Positions 57,011 through 64,000 of a stretch of 64,000 bases of DNA are shown here, piece after piece. A program made the position numbers and the translations under genes. Each line of letters opens with the position of its first letter. Position 1 is the first letter of the stretch. This DNA comes from Calidifontibacillus oryziterrae (GTDB taxonomy: Bacteria; Bacillota; Bacilli; Bacillales; Bacillaceae_J), in assembly GCF_000331575.1 (NCBI RefSeq), contig NZ_ANOK01000004.1, positions 62,001 to 126,000 on the forward strand, read 5' to 3'. The notes under the pieces were generated by a model that saw only the letters and a list, made by a program, of their open reading frames with translations, ran no database searches and was not told where the DNA came from.

Positions 57011-57084
57011 AAAGTCAACATTGTGCGTTAACAGAGCCAAAATATATATAGTTCAGTAGTTTATGCTGGGGATCATGTACTATA

Positions 57085-57525
57085 TCATATCGTTTCCAAC
57101 ATGCGACTGAGACCAGGTAGAGTTTTATTTTTGCTGTTTAAATAATATAGTCTTCCAAGTCAATACGACATGCAAACGAGACCAGCTAGAGTTCTTATTT
57201 TTTGCTGCTTAAATAATATAGTTTTCCAAGTCAATACGACATGCAAACGAGACCAGGTAGAGTTTTATTTTTGCTGCTTAAATAATATAGTTTTCCAAGT
57301 CAATACGACATGCAAACGATACCAGCTAGGGTTCTTATTTTTGCTGCTTAAATAATATAGTTTTTCAAGTCAATACGACATGCAAACGAGACCAGCTAGA
57401 GTTCTTATTTTTTGCTGCTTAAATAATTATAGTTTTCCAAGTCAATACGACATGCAAACGAGACCAAGTAGAGTTCATACTTTTACTGCTTCTTTTATGA
57501 TATCGTTTTCAAATCAATACGACAT
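57085..57525. repeat. About seven copies of a 69-72-bp repeat
   Basis: CAATACGACATGCAAACGAG marks copies at 57161, 57232, 57301, 57371 and 57443. A diverged copy lies at 57515 and another before 57120. GTAGAGTT(C)TTATTTTTGCTG lies between. It separates ynjB from ynjC. Confidence 0.85.
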
Positions 57526-57651
57526 TCGACTGATATTGTTTAGGCATGGTGAAGTTTAATTGGTAGCCAGCCGCAAGGATCTTAAAGTAGTACAAATACA
57601 ATATAAGCATTTTTATTAAGTAATTAAGAGTAGTGAGGAATTGATTATTCA

Positions 57652-58566
57652 ATGAAAGCAAATTCTTATCGGAAATCTGACCAGAACTTATATACAGTGC
57701 TGCAAAGACATCAATGGGTATTGGGAATTCTCCCAGCCCTTTTGTTTTTTTTACTATTTTTAGGCGGGGGATTCTGTGCTGCAATCTTTATAAGCTTTGA
57801 AAATGATTTAGCTTTATCTCCAAGCTATGTTACAGGTTGGGCATATAGGGAGCTATTCACTATTACGTTTCTTAAATCGTTAGGGGTTACGATTGGAATG
57901 TCATTCGTTGTGGCGCTACTTGCAGGAATCATTAGTTTAATGATCGCCCTGCTTCTTGCTTTGAAAACAGATAAATGGCGTTGGCTCCAAATTCTATATC
58001 AACTGCCAATTGGAATTCCTCATTTGCTTGCGGCCTATATGCTTTTGCAGGTTTTTACGCAAAGTGGTTGGTATTCAAGGCTAGCTTATCAACTAGGACT
58101 GGTTGATACGCTTGAACAATTTCCCGTGCTAATCCACGATAATTACGGGATTGGAATTGTGTTAGCGTATTTATGGAAAGAGGTTCCTTTCCTAATTTTA
58201 TTACTATACCCTTTTGTCCTTAGGTTAATGGCTGAATGGACAGAAACTAGCAAGGTTTTAGGAGCAACTTTTGGCCAAATGATTGGTTGGATTGTGCTTC
58301 CGTTATTACTACCTGTGTGGATTGGTGGAATGTGGATTGTATTTGCCTTTACGTTAGGTGCTTATGAAATACCAGCATTATTAGGTCGAACATCCTTCGG
58401 TTTTATTCCATTTACAGCATGGCAAGAGTATACCCAATTTGGCTTAGAACGGCAAAAGATTGCAATTGCAATGAATGTTGTATTAGCGGTTGTTTCAATG
58501 GTTGTTGGAATGGTATTACTATTTTTACAAAGACGTTGGTACGAAAAAGGGCGAAGAATATGGTGA
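57652..58566 (+). CDS. YnjC-like ABC permease (first half)
   Basis: 304 residues with six transmembrane helices and the EAA loop (ETSKVLGATFGQMIGWIVLP). It equals the N-terminal half of E. coli YnjC, which is a single fused protein of about 500 residues. Here the two halves are separate, overlapping genes. It partners the next permease and the ATPase at 59485. Confidence 0.87.
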   Translation: MKANSYRKSDQNLYTVLQRHQWVLGILPALLFFLLFLGGGFCAAIFISFENDLALSPSYVTGWAYRELFTITFLKSLGVTIGMSFVVALLAGIISLMIALLLALKTDKWRWLQILYQLPIGIPHLLAAYMLLQVFTQSGWYSRLAYQLGLVDTLEQFPVLIHDNYGIGIVLAYLWKEVPFLILLLYPFVLRLMAEWTETSKVLGATFGQMIGWIVLPLLLPVWIGGMWIVFAFTLGAYEIPALLGRTSFGFIPFTAWQEYTQFGLERQKIAIAMNVVLAVVSMVVGMVLLFLQRRWYEKGRRIW

Positions 58567-59384
58567 AAAAGGAAAACAATCAAAATCGAATGATGTTGAT
58601 CGCTGGCTTTGTCATTTTGCTGTTCATACTACTATTTTTATTACTTCCTTTTATTCCGCTGATTGTGTGGAGCTTTACAAAGCAATGGCCTTGGCCGTTC
58701 TTATTTCCGGAAGAATATTCAATGGATGCTTGGAGATATATTTTTTCTCCATCTGGAAGGGGGATTGAAGGAGTTTTTAATAGTGTTGTAATCGCTTTTT
58801 TTACATTGTCTATAAATCTTTTATTAGGGTTACCTGTGGCTAGAACATTTGCGCACCAGCATTTCTTTGGAAAAACAGGTTTATTTATATTCTTTCTATC
58901 GCCACTATTTATCCCTTCTATTGCATCAATGATTGGTATGTATAACTTATCGATACAGCTTGATTTTATAAATGTTTATATTAGAGTTACGATTGCACAT
59001 GTTTTAATTACAATTCCTTATTTTATCGCAACAGTATGGTATCAATATCGGCTTATGGGAACTGATATACTAGAGGCAGGAAAAAGCCTTGGTGCAAAGG
59101 GTTGGCAAATTTTTTTATGGATTGAATTGCCGCAATTATTACCAGCTTTATCATTAGCAAGTGTTTTTGTATTTATTATTTCGTTGAGTCAGTATTTGCC
59201 GACCTGGATTATGAGCGGTGGCACACTTTTGACACTTCCGGTTATTATGTTTCCATTTGCTAGTAGCGGGAATGCTTCGATTGTTGCTGCATATAGCCTT
59301 TTGTTTTTTGTACCTGTAATTTGTATGGTGTTGACTCATTTTTATTTAATAAAAATGAGTAGAGAAAGAAATGCATTAGATTAA
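58560..59384 (+). CDS. YnjC-like ABC permease (second half)
   Basis: 274 residues from ATG 58560, which overlaps the stop of the first permease by seven bases. A longer in-frame start at 58419 lies inside that gene. Six helices and an EAA loop (EAGKSLGAKGWQIFLWIELP). Translational coupling with its partner fits a heterodimeric permease. Confidence 0.87.
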   Translation: MVKKENNQNRMMLIAGFVILLFILLFLLLPFIPLIVWSFTKQWPWPFLFPEEYSMDAWRYIFSPSGRGIEGVFNSVVIAFFTLSINLLLGLPVARTFAHQHFFGKTGLFIFFLSPLFIPSIASMIGMYNLSIQLDFINVYIRVTIAHVLITIPYFIATVWYQYRLMGTDILEAGKSLGAKGWQIFLWIELPQLLPALSLASVFVFIISLSQYLPTWIMSGGTLLTLPVIMFPFASSGNASIVAAYSLLFFVPVICMVLTHFYLIKMSRERNALD

Positions 59385-59484
59385 GAGGCGATTGAAAAGG
59401 ATATTGAGTTAACGGAATTGAGTTTTCAAGGCGAACTAGATCGTATTAATTTTTACAATTATGCGATATACGAGGAGTATTAAG

Positions 59485-60627
59485 ATGAAACTAGAAAATT
59501 TGACAATTCGCTATGGCACGCAACAAATAATCAATTCAATAAATCTTGAAATAAACGACTGTGAAATTTTTGTATTAATGGGGCCATCTGGAAGCGGGAA
59601 AACCACATTATTAAGAGGGATCATCGGTTTAACACCAATAACGGCTGGAGCGATCAATTGGTCGGGTGAAAAAGGGAATGTAGGCATCGTTTTTCAAGAG
59701 CCACGACTGTTTCCCCATATGAATGTTATTGATAATTTAGCGTTTGGGCTACGTGCAAGTGGATATTCAAAAACTGAAAGATATAAAGTGGTTGATCATT
59801 ATTTGGACATTTTACAATTGCGCGGTTTAGAGACAAGATTTCCACATGAGCTTTCTGGCGGCCAAAAGCAAAGGGTCTCGCTTGGTAGAGCAATTGTACT
59901 AAATCCAACTGTTCTATTACTTGATGAACCATTCTCGTCGTTAGATACTTCATTACGTTATGACTTAACGGATTGGCTTTACCAAATTCAAAGGGATCAA
60001 GGTTTTTCTATTCTATGGGTGACGCATTATTTAGATGAGGCCTTTTCAGTTGCAGATCGAATTGGAGTTTTAATTGATGGGAGATTGAGGCAAGTTGGAG
60101 AGCCTTTGGAAGTATATCATTCTCCTAGTTCAGAGGAAGTAGCTGCGTTTTTCTCATTACCAAATCGGTTTCTGCGGGATACTTGGAGTGAGTTATTTCC
60201 AAAGTTATCAATTCCGGCGGAGAGTGAAATGGGTTGGATTCCAGCTGATGCATTATGGCTAGTCAATAGAGGAGAATCATTTGAGGAGTTTAAAGTTGAA
60301 AGCAACTTGCTAGTAAATGATGGAATTGGAGAAAAGCATGGAATTAATAAAGAGCATGAAACGGAAATTGCGATTCAGCGGGCTAGTTCTACTGGTTATT
60401 TACATCAAAAACAAGCAAATGGTCGAATATTTCACAATAGTATAGTAGCATGGTTTGAAGGTGAAATTTACCGTGTTAAGCATGTAACTAATGGGCATAC
60501 AGTTGTGGTAAACAGCAAATATGGGAAATGGAATGTATTTGTTGATACTTGCTGCAAGTGCCCCGAAATAAATGACGTTGTGAAAGTAGTTGTTCCGTTT
60601 AATAAAATAAATTGGTACTATAAATAA
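59485..60627 (+). CDS. YnjD-like ABC transporter ATPase
   Basis: 380 residues from ATG 59485 (GAGGAG upstream; an earlier in-frame ATG at 59461 lacks a site). Walker A GPSGSGKTT, Q-loop VFQEPRLFP, signature LSGGQKQR, Walker B VLLLDEP and the switch His in WVTHYLDEA are all intact. Residues about 230-380 form an extra C-terminal regulatory extension with a CCKC-like segment (DTCCKCPEI) of unknown role. Confidence 0.9.
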   Translation: MKLENLTIRYGTQQIINSINLEINDCEIFVLMGPSGSGKTTLLRGIIGLTPITAGAINWSGEKGNVGIVFQEPRLFPHMNVIDNLAFGLRASGYSKTERYKVVDHYLDILQLRGLETRFPHELSGGQKQRVSLGRAIVLNPTVLLLDEPFSSLDTSLRYDLTDWLYQIQRDQGFSILWVTHYLDEAFSVADRIGVLIDGRLRQVGEPLEVYHSPSSEEVAAFFSLPNRFLRDTWSELFPKLSIPAESEMGWIPADALWLVNRGESFEEFKVESNLLVNDGIGEKHGINKEHETEIAIQRASSTGYLHQKQANGRIFHNSIVAWFEGEIYRVKHVTNGHTVVVNSKYGKWNVFVDTCCKCPEINDVVKVVVPFNKINWYYK

Positions 60628-60650
60628 TTTTTTCTTGCTAATTTGGACAG

Positions 60651-60692
60651 GATTCACAATAAACTGCTTGGTTCTGTCCTTATTTGGTATGG
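60651..60692 (+). terminator. Possible terminator after the ABC ATPase
   Basis: GGACAG ... CTGTCC hairpin followed by TTATTT, about 24 bases after the stop. It leads directly into the 52-bp array. Confidence 0.45.
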
Positions 60693-61885
60693 TTCGGACA
60701 GAAAAGGTAGAAGAAATAGAAATCGAGTCCGAACTAGGCGCAGGTTCGGACAGAAAAGGTAGAAGAAAGCGAAATCGAGTCCGAACTAGGCGCAGGTTCG
60801 GACAGAAAAGGTAGAAGAAATAGAAATCGAGTCCGAACTAGGCGCAGGTTCGGACAGAAAAGGTAGAAGAAAGCGAAATCGAGTCCGAACTAGGCGCAGG
60901 TTCGGACAGAAAAGGTAGAAGAAAGCGAAATCGTGTCCGAACTAGGGGTGAGTTCGGACAGAAATGGTAGAAGAAAGCGAAATCGAGTCCGAACTAGGGG
61001 TGAGTTAGGACAGAAAAGGTAGAAGAAAGCGAAATCGAGTCCGAACTAGGGGTGAGTTCGGACAGAAAAGGTAGAAGAAAGCGAAATCGTGTCCGAACTA
61101 GGCGCAGGTTCGGACAGAAAAGGTAGAAGAAATAGAAATCGAGTCCGAACTAGGCGCAGGTTCGGACAGAAAAGGTAGAAGAAAGCGAAATCGAGTCCGA
61201 ACTAGGCGCAGGTTCGGACAGAAAAGGTAGAAGAAAGCGAAATCGTGTCCGAACTAGGGGTGAGTTCGGACAGAAATGGTAGAAGAAAGCGAAATCGTGT
61301 CCGAACTAGGGGTGAGTTCGGACAGAAATGGTAGAAGAAAGCGAAATCGAGTCCGAACTAGGGGTGAGTTAGGACAGAAAAGGTAGAAGAAAGCGAAATC
61401 GAGTCCGAACTAGGGGTGAGTTCGGACAGAAAAGGTAGAAGAAAGCGAAATCGAGTCCGAACTAGGCGGAAGTTCGGACAGAAAAGGTAGAAGAAAGCGA
61501 AATCGTGTCCGAACTAGGGGTGAGTTCGGACAGAAATGGTAGAAGAAAGCGAAATCGTGTCCGAACTAGGGGTGAGTTCGGACAGAAATGGTAGAAGAAA
61601 GCGAAATCGAGTCCGAACTAGGGGTGAGTTCGGACAGAAAAGGTAGAAGAAAGCGAAATCGAGTCCGAACTAGGCGGAAGTTCGGACAGAAAAGGTAGAA
61701 GAAAGCGAAATCGTGTCCGAACTAGGGGTGAGTTCGGACAGAAAAGGTAGAAGAAAGCGAAATCGAGTCCGAACTAGGCGGAAGTTCGGACAGAAAAGGT
61801 AGAAGAGTTAGACATCGAGTCCGAACTAGGGGTGAGTTCGGACAGGAAAACCTAGGCAAGCATTATGAGAGTCCGAACCACGAGC
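60693..61885. repeat. Twenty-three-unit 52-bp hairpin array
   Basis: Units start exactly every 52 bp from 60693 to 61837 (23 copies; the last is degenerate). Each has a perfect GTTCGGAC ... GTCCGAAC type stem around a purine-rich loop (AGAAAAGGTAGAAGAAAGCG). Variants A-H at three sites (GAAATAG/GAAAGCG; TCGAG/TCGTG; GGCGCAGG/GGGGTGAG/GGCGGAAG) run in the order A B A B C D E F A B C G D E H C G D H C H, so blocks such as A-B-C and C-G-D are duplicated. It separates ynjD from the ynjF-like gene. Not a CRISPR: units are contiguous with no unique spacers. Confidence 0.92.
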
Positions 61886-61932
61886 AACTTCCAACTATTT
61901 GATTCATACTGTATTAAAAGGAGAGAATTCAA

Positions 61933-62523
61933 TTGTTAGATACGTATGGCCGTTCTTTTGTCCAACCTATTATTGGGAAGACAGCCCAATATTTATTAAA
62001 GCTAGGTTTGTCTGCAACTCAAGTTACGCTGATAGCTTTTTTAATTGGAATCGGGGCAAGTGTTTTGGTTTATATTGGACAACCGATAGCAGGTGTAGTT
62101 GTTTTATGGATTTCGGGTTTTTTAGATGCAGTTGACGGAAGCATGGCTAGACAAAGTAATACAAGCTCTTCATGGGGAACAGTATTGGATGTAACATTAG
62201 ACCGAGTAGTTGAAACCTCAATTTTAATTGCGTTAGCATTGCTGCATCCGGAACCACAAATACTATTTATGTTTTTGCTATTGGCAATATCAATAATATT
62301 CACAATGACAGTATTTTTAACAGTAGGAGCCGTGTCTGAAAAGAAAAGTATTAAATCATTTTATTATCAGCCAGGACTCGCGGAGAGGACAGAAGGGTTT
62401 ATATTATTTTCTCTTCTTGTATTGTTTCAAAACCACTTGTTGTTTTGGACAGCGATATTTTTAGCAGTAGAAATTATTACAGGTATACAACGATTGTTGG
62501 AAGCACGAAAAATATTGGATTAG
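61933..62523 (+). CDS. YnjF-like CDP-alcohol phosphatidyltransferase
   Basis: 196 residues from TTG 61933 after AAAAGGAGAG. The catalytic motif D-x2-D-G-x2-A-R-x8-G-x3-D-x3-D is complete (DAVDGSMAR, then WGTVLDVTLD). Five to six membrane helices. It joins a CDP-activated lipid to an alcohol, but the alcohol is unknown. E. coli YnjF is of this family and lies at the end of the ynj operon. Confidence 0.87.
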   Translation: MLDTYGRSFVQPIIGKTAQYLLKLGLSATQVTLIAFLIGIGASVLVYIGQPIAGVVVLWISGFLDAVDGSMARQSNTSSSWGTVLDVTLDRVVETSILIALALLHPEPQILFMFLLLAISIIFTMTVFLTVGAVSEKKSIKSFYYQPGLAERTEGFILFSLLVLFQNHLLFWTAIFLAVEIITGIQRLLEARKILD

Positions 62524-62540
62524 GGAAAATATTGGATTAG
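62512..62540 (+). repeat. 17-bp duplication of the ynjF-like gene end
   Basis: ATATTGGATTAGG at 62512 recurs at 62529, including the stop. Weaker copies follow (ATTGGAGTAG, GTTGGACTAG). Confidence 0.8.
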
Positions 62541-62597
62541 GTGAGGAATTATAATTTTATGGTTGCATAAGTTATTGGAGTAGCAAAGAATGTTGGA

Positions 62598-62711
62598 CTA
62601 GCATGACTTTCATCAAAACAAGCTTATTTACAGTGTAGTTCTTTCAGATTCTGTTATAGGACTCAAATCTAGCATGACTTTCATCAAAACAAGTTTATTT
62701 ACAGTGTAGTA
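62598..62711. repeat. 71-bp-offset duplication
   Basis: CTAGCATGACTTTCATCAAA ... TTTACAGTGTAGT occurs at 62598 and 62669. No gene lies in 62541-62888. Confidence 0.8.
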
Positions 62712-62888
62712 TAAACTTCTAAACATTGATAACGGAAAACCTTATCGTCGAGTTGATTTCCTCAAATCTATTTACGACTGTGGAGTAATATTTTGTATTT
62801 TGTCCAATATAATATTGAGTTAAAAAATAAATCACCATTGTAAGTCTATTTTCGAGAAGTATTAAAAAACTAAAGGGGGTAACAAAAC

Positions 62889-63227
62889 ATGCAAAAACAG
62901 GCACTGCTCGATTACCAAGAATTTAATAATGAAAAATTTACAAAGCGCATCATTTTCAAAGAAGGGGAAAGTACAGTCTTCGTCCTTAACTTTGAACCTG
63001 GACAAAAACTGCCAGCTCATAAACATCCTGGAACTAATGTCTATTTGTTAGTATTACAAGGTGAAGGGACACTAACGATTGATGGGAATGAAGTTCCAAT
63101 TGTAAAGGATGATGTTGTCCTTTGTGGTGGCGAAGAGGAATTCGCGTTTGCAAATGGATCTAGTAATACTAGTCTATATGTAATGCTTAATAAGATCCCA
63201 GATGATAGATATGCTCAAAACATATAA
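62889..63227 (+). CDS. Cupin-domain protein
   Basis: 112 residues. Single cupin barrel with GQKLPAHKHPGTNVYLLVLQGEGTL and DDVVLCGGEEEFAF. The motif-1 His pair is present; motif 2 lacks the usual His. It may bind a metal or act as a small sensor. ATG 62889 follows AAAGGGGG. Convergent with the DUF2249 gene. Confidence 0.82.
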   Translation: MQKQALLDYQEFNNEKFTKRIIFKEGESTVFVLNFEPGQKLPAHKHPGTNVYLLVLQGEGTLTIDGNEVPIVKDDVVLCGGEEEFAFANGSSNTSLYVMLNKIPDDRYAQNI

Positions 63228-63295
63228 GATTCTCTAGAAAAAGTATGAATTCGGTTATATTTTGTAAACTTAAAAACACAATACAGCAAAACAAA

Positions 63296-63370
63296 CAATG
63301 CACCGTAACACAATGCACCGTAACACAATGCACCGTAACACAATGCACCGTAACACAATGCGCTGTAACA
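63296..63370. repeat. Five-copy 15-bp tandem repeat
   Basis: CAATGCACCGTAACA repeats at 63296, 63311, 63326, 63341 and 63356 (last copy CGCTG). Confidence 0.9.
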
Positions 63371-63387
63371 CATAGCACACAACACAA

Positions 63388-63425
63388 AAGGTGAGCTCCA
63401 AGATAAAAACACGCTCACCTTTTCC
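63388..63425. terminator. Bidirectional terminator between cupin and DUF2249 genes
   Basis: AGGTGAGC pairs with GCTCACCT around a 16-base loop, with A/T tracts on both sides, between convergent genes. Confidence 0.75.
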
Positions 63426-63462
63426 TTCACGGAATTATTACGATCATTTTAAATTCACGTCA

Positions 63463-63711
63463 TCACTTTAATTTCACGGCAAGAATTCGAAAATGACCTA
63501 GTTCAACTTCATCAATAGTTGCATTCATTCCTAACGAATTGAGAGCGTTGACTAATGGCTCTGCACGTTTGGGTAAATGTATTTCAAAGATTGTACCTTC
63601 TTGAGCTGTTTGAACATAATCCAAGATTTCACCACGCGGATGTTCACCAGCTAAAATTTTTGCACGTACGTCGATGATCGCCTTATTTCCTTCATGTTTA
63701 ACATCTAGCAT
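63463..63711 (-). CDS. DUF2249-like small protein
   Basis: 82 residues from ATG 63711 (AGGTGG upstream; a GTG at 63723 overlaps the site). IIDVRAKILAGEHPRGEILDYV and GTIFEIHLPKRAEPLVNALNSLG fit the DUF2249/TusA-like alpha-beta fold. Such proteins occur with nitrogen-oxide and redox genes in Bacilli, but role unknown. The remaining 63724-64000 holds no gene I can support. Confidence 0.72.
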   Translation of the reverse strand: MLDVKHEGNKAIIDVRAKILAGEHPRGEILDYVQTAQEGTIFEIHLPKRAEPLVNALNSLGMNATIDEVELGHFRILAVKLK

Positions 63712-64000
63712 TTTTCGCACCACCTTGTTGATTGTCGTAAACTTTTCTTATGAGAGATCTGTATGAAATACAACGGCCATGAAACAATGTTACTATTCTT
63801 TTAAAAACAATGTGTTGATTTAAGTCACATTAAGCACAAAAAAAGATAAAAAATACATTGTTAGCCGATGATTTTTACAATGTTAGTATAGGAAAAGTAA
63901 ACTCTAATCATACATTGGCGGAAACGGAGCAAAAATGATCCCAGTTATTGATTATAAATGTACGATTTTCGATACTAATTAAGTTTTCTTCTTTTAGTTT

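Noticed and set aside
60693-61885. CRISPR array
   Set aside because: Units are contiguous with an exact 52-bp period and no unique spacers, and no cas genes are nearby.
63187-63430. Minus-strand frames rich in HCVTVHCVTV
   Set aside because: Translation of the 15-bp CAATGCACCGTAACA tandem repeat.
63724-64000. FNR-like site and a 15-codon frame near the window end
   Set aside because: The match (TTGATTTAAGTCACA) is only partial and the frame is too short to support as a gene.

Overview
The window is AT-rich chromosomal DNA from a spore-forming, low-GC Gram-positive bacterium, most likely of the family Bacillaceae. The evidence is strong GGAGG-type ribosome binding sites with frequent TTG/GTG starts, S-layer (SLH) proteins, a YhbH-type sporulation protein, YitT-family membrane proteins, ECF sigma factors and PadR/TetR/XRE regulators. 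A fused 2-hydroxyacyl-CoA dehydratase activase and a probable selenoprotein suggest a facultative or anaerobic lifestyle. The genus cannot be fixed from the sequence.

Region 1 (1-14 kb) is a cell-surface and signalling block. It holds three SLH-anchored modular proteins: one cut by the window edge, one with BspA-like leucine-rich, InlB-type and cadherin-like modules, and one with nine Shr-type HID/DUF1533 repeats that is split by a one-base frameshift. A diguanylate cyclase and a LuxR-type response regulator plus 7TMR-DISM-like histidine kinase follow. The second and third SLH genes and the cyclase share a promoter with ATGACTTTT boxes at fixed 11 and 21 bp spacings and a -10 exactly 15 bp after the start of the last box.

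Region 2 (14-27 kb) is a mixture of small genes: copper-amine-oxidase-like stalk proteins, an NCS2 permease, a DUF1287 protein, a LysE exporter, and two ECF sigma loci. They are separated by many tandem repeats. Region 3 (27-42 kb) carries the 1408-residue dehydratase activase with a TetR regulator. It then has an apparent ion-homeostasis block (YitT, excisionase-like HTH, two DUF1538 proteins, tandem-PII protein, CPA1 antiporter, YitT), an XRE regulator and YhbH. Region 4 (42-50 kb) has small orphan genes, gene relics, CYTH, PilZ and RlaP-like proteins, a PadR/HAAS/TolB-like operon and an EamA transporter.

Region 5 (50-63 kb) is the most interesting. A YdjY-like lipoprotein, a TVP38/TMEM64 protein, a flippase-like protein, a GrdB/PrdB-like protein with an in-frame UGA, a YnjB-like binding protein, two YnjC-like permeases, a YnjD-like ATPase and a YnjF-like CDP-alcohol phosphatidyltransferase lie in one direction. 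This recalls the E. coli ydjXYZ-ynjABCDEF locus. The UGA is followed by a hairpin that fits the bacterial SECIS model, so this is probably a selenocysteine protein encoded inside a ydj-ynj-type cluster.

Throughout, intergenic DNA is unusually rich in tandem and inverted repeats. Several are duplications of the 3' end of the upstream gene. Several unrelated arrays share a 51-52 bp period. Three loci carry a CGGA/TCCG composite palindrome with the same internal spacing, and a 23-unit 52-bp hairpin array sits inside the ynj cluster.
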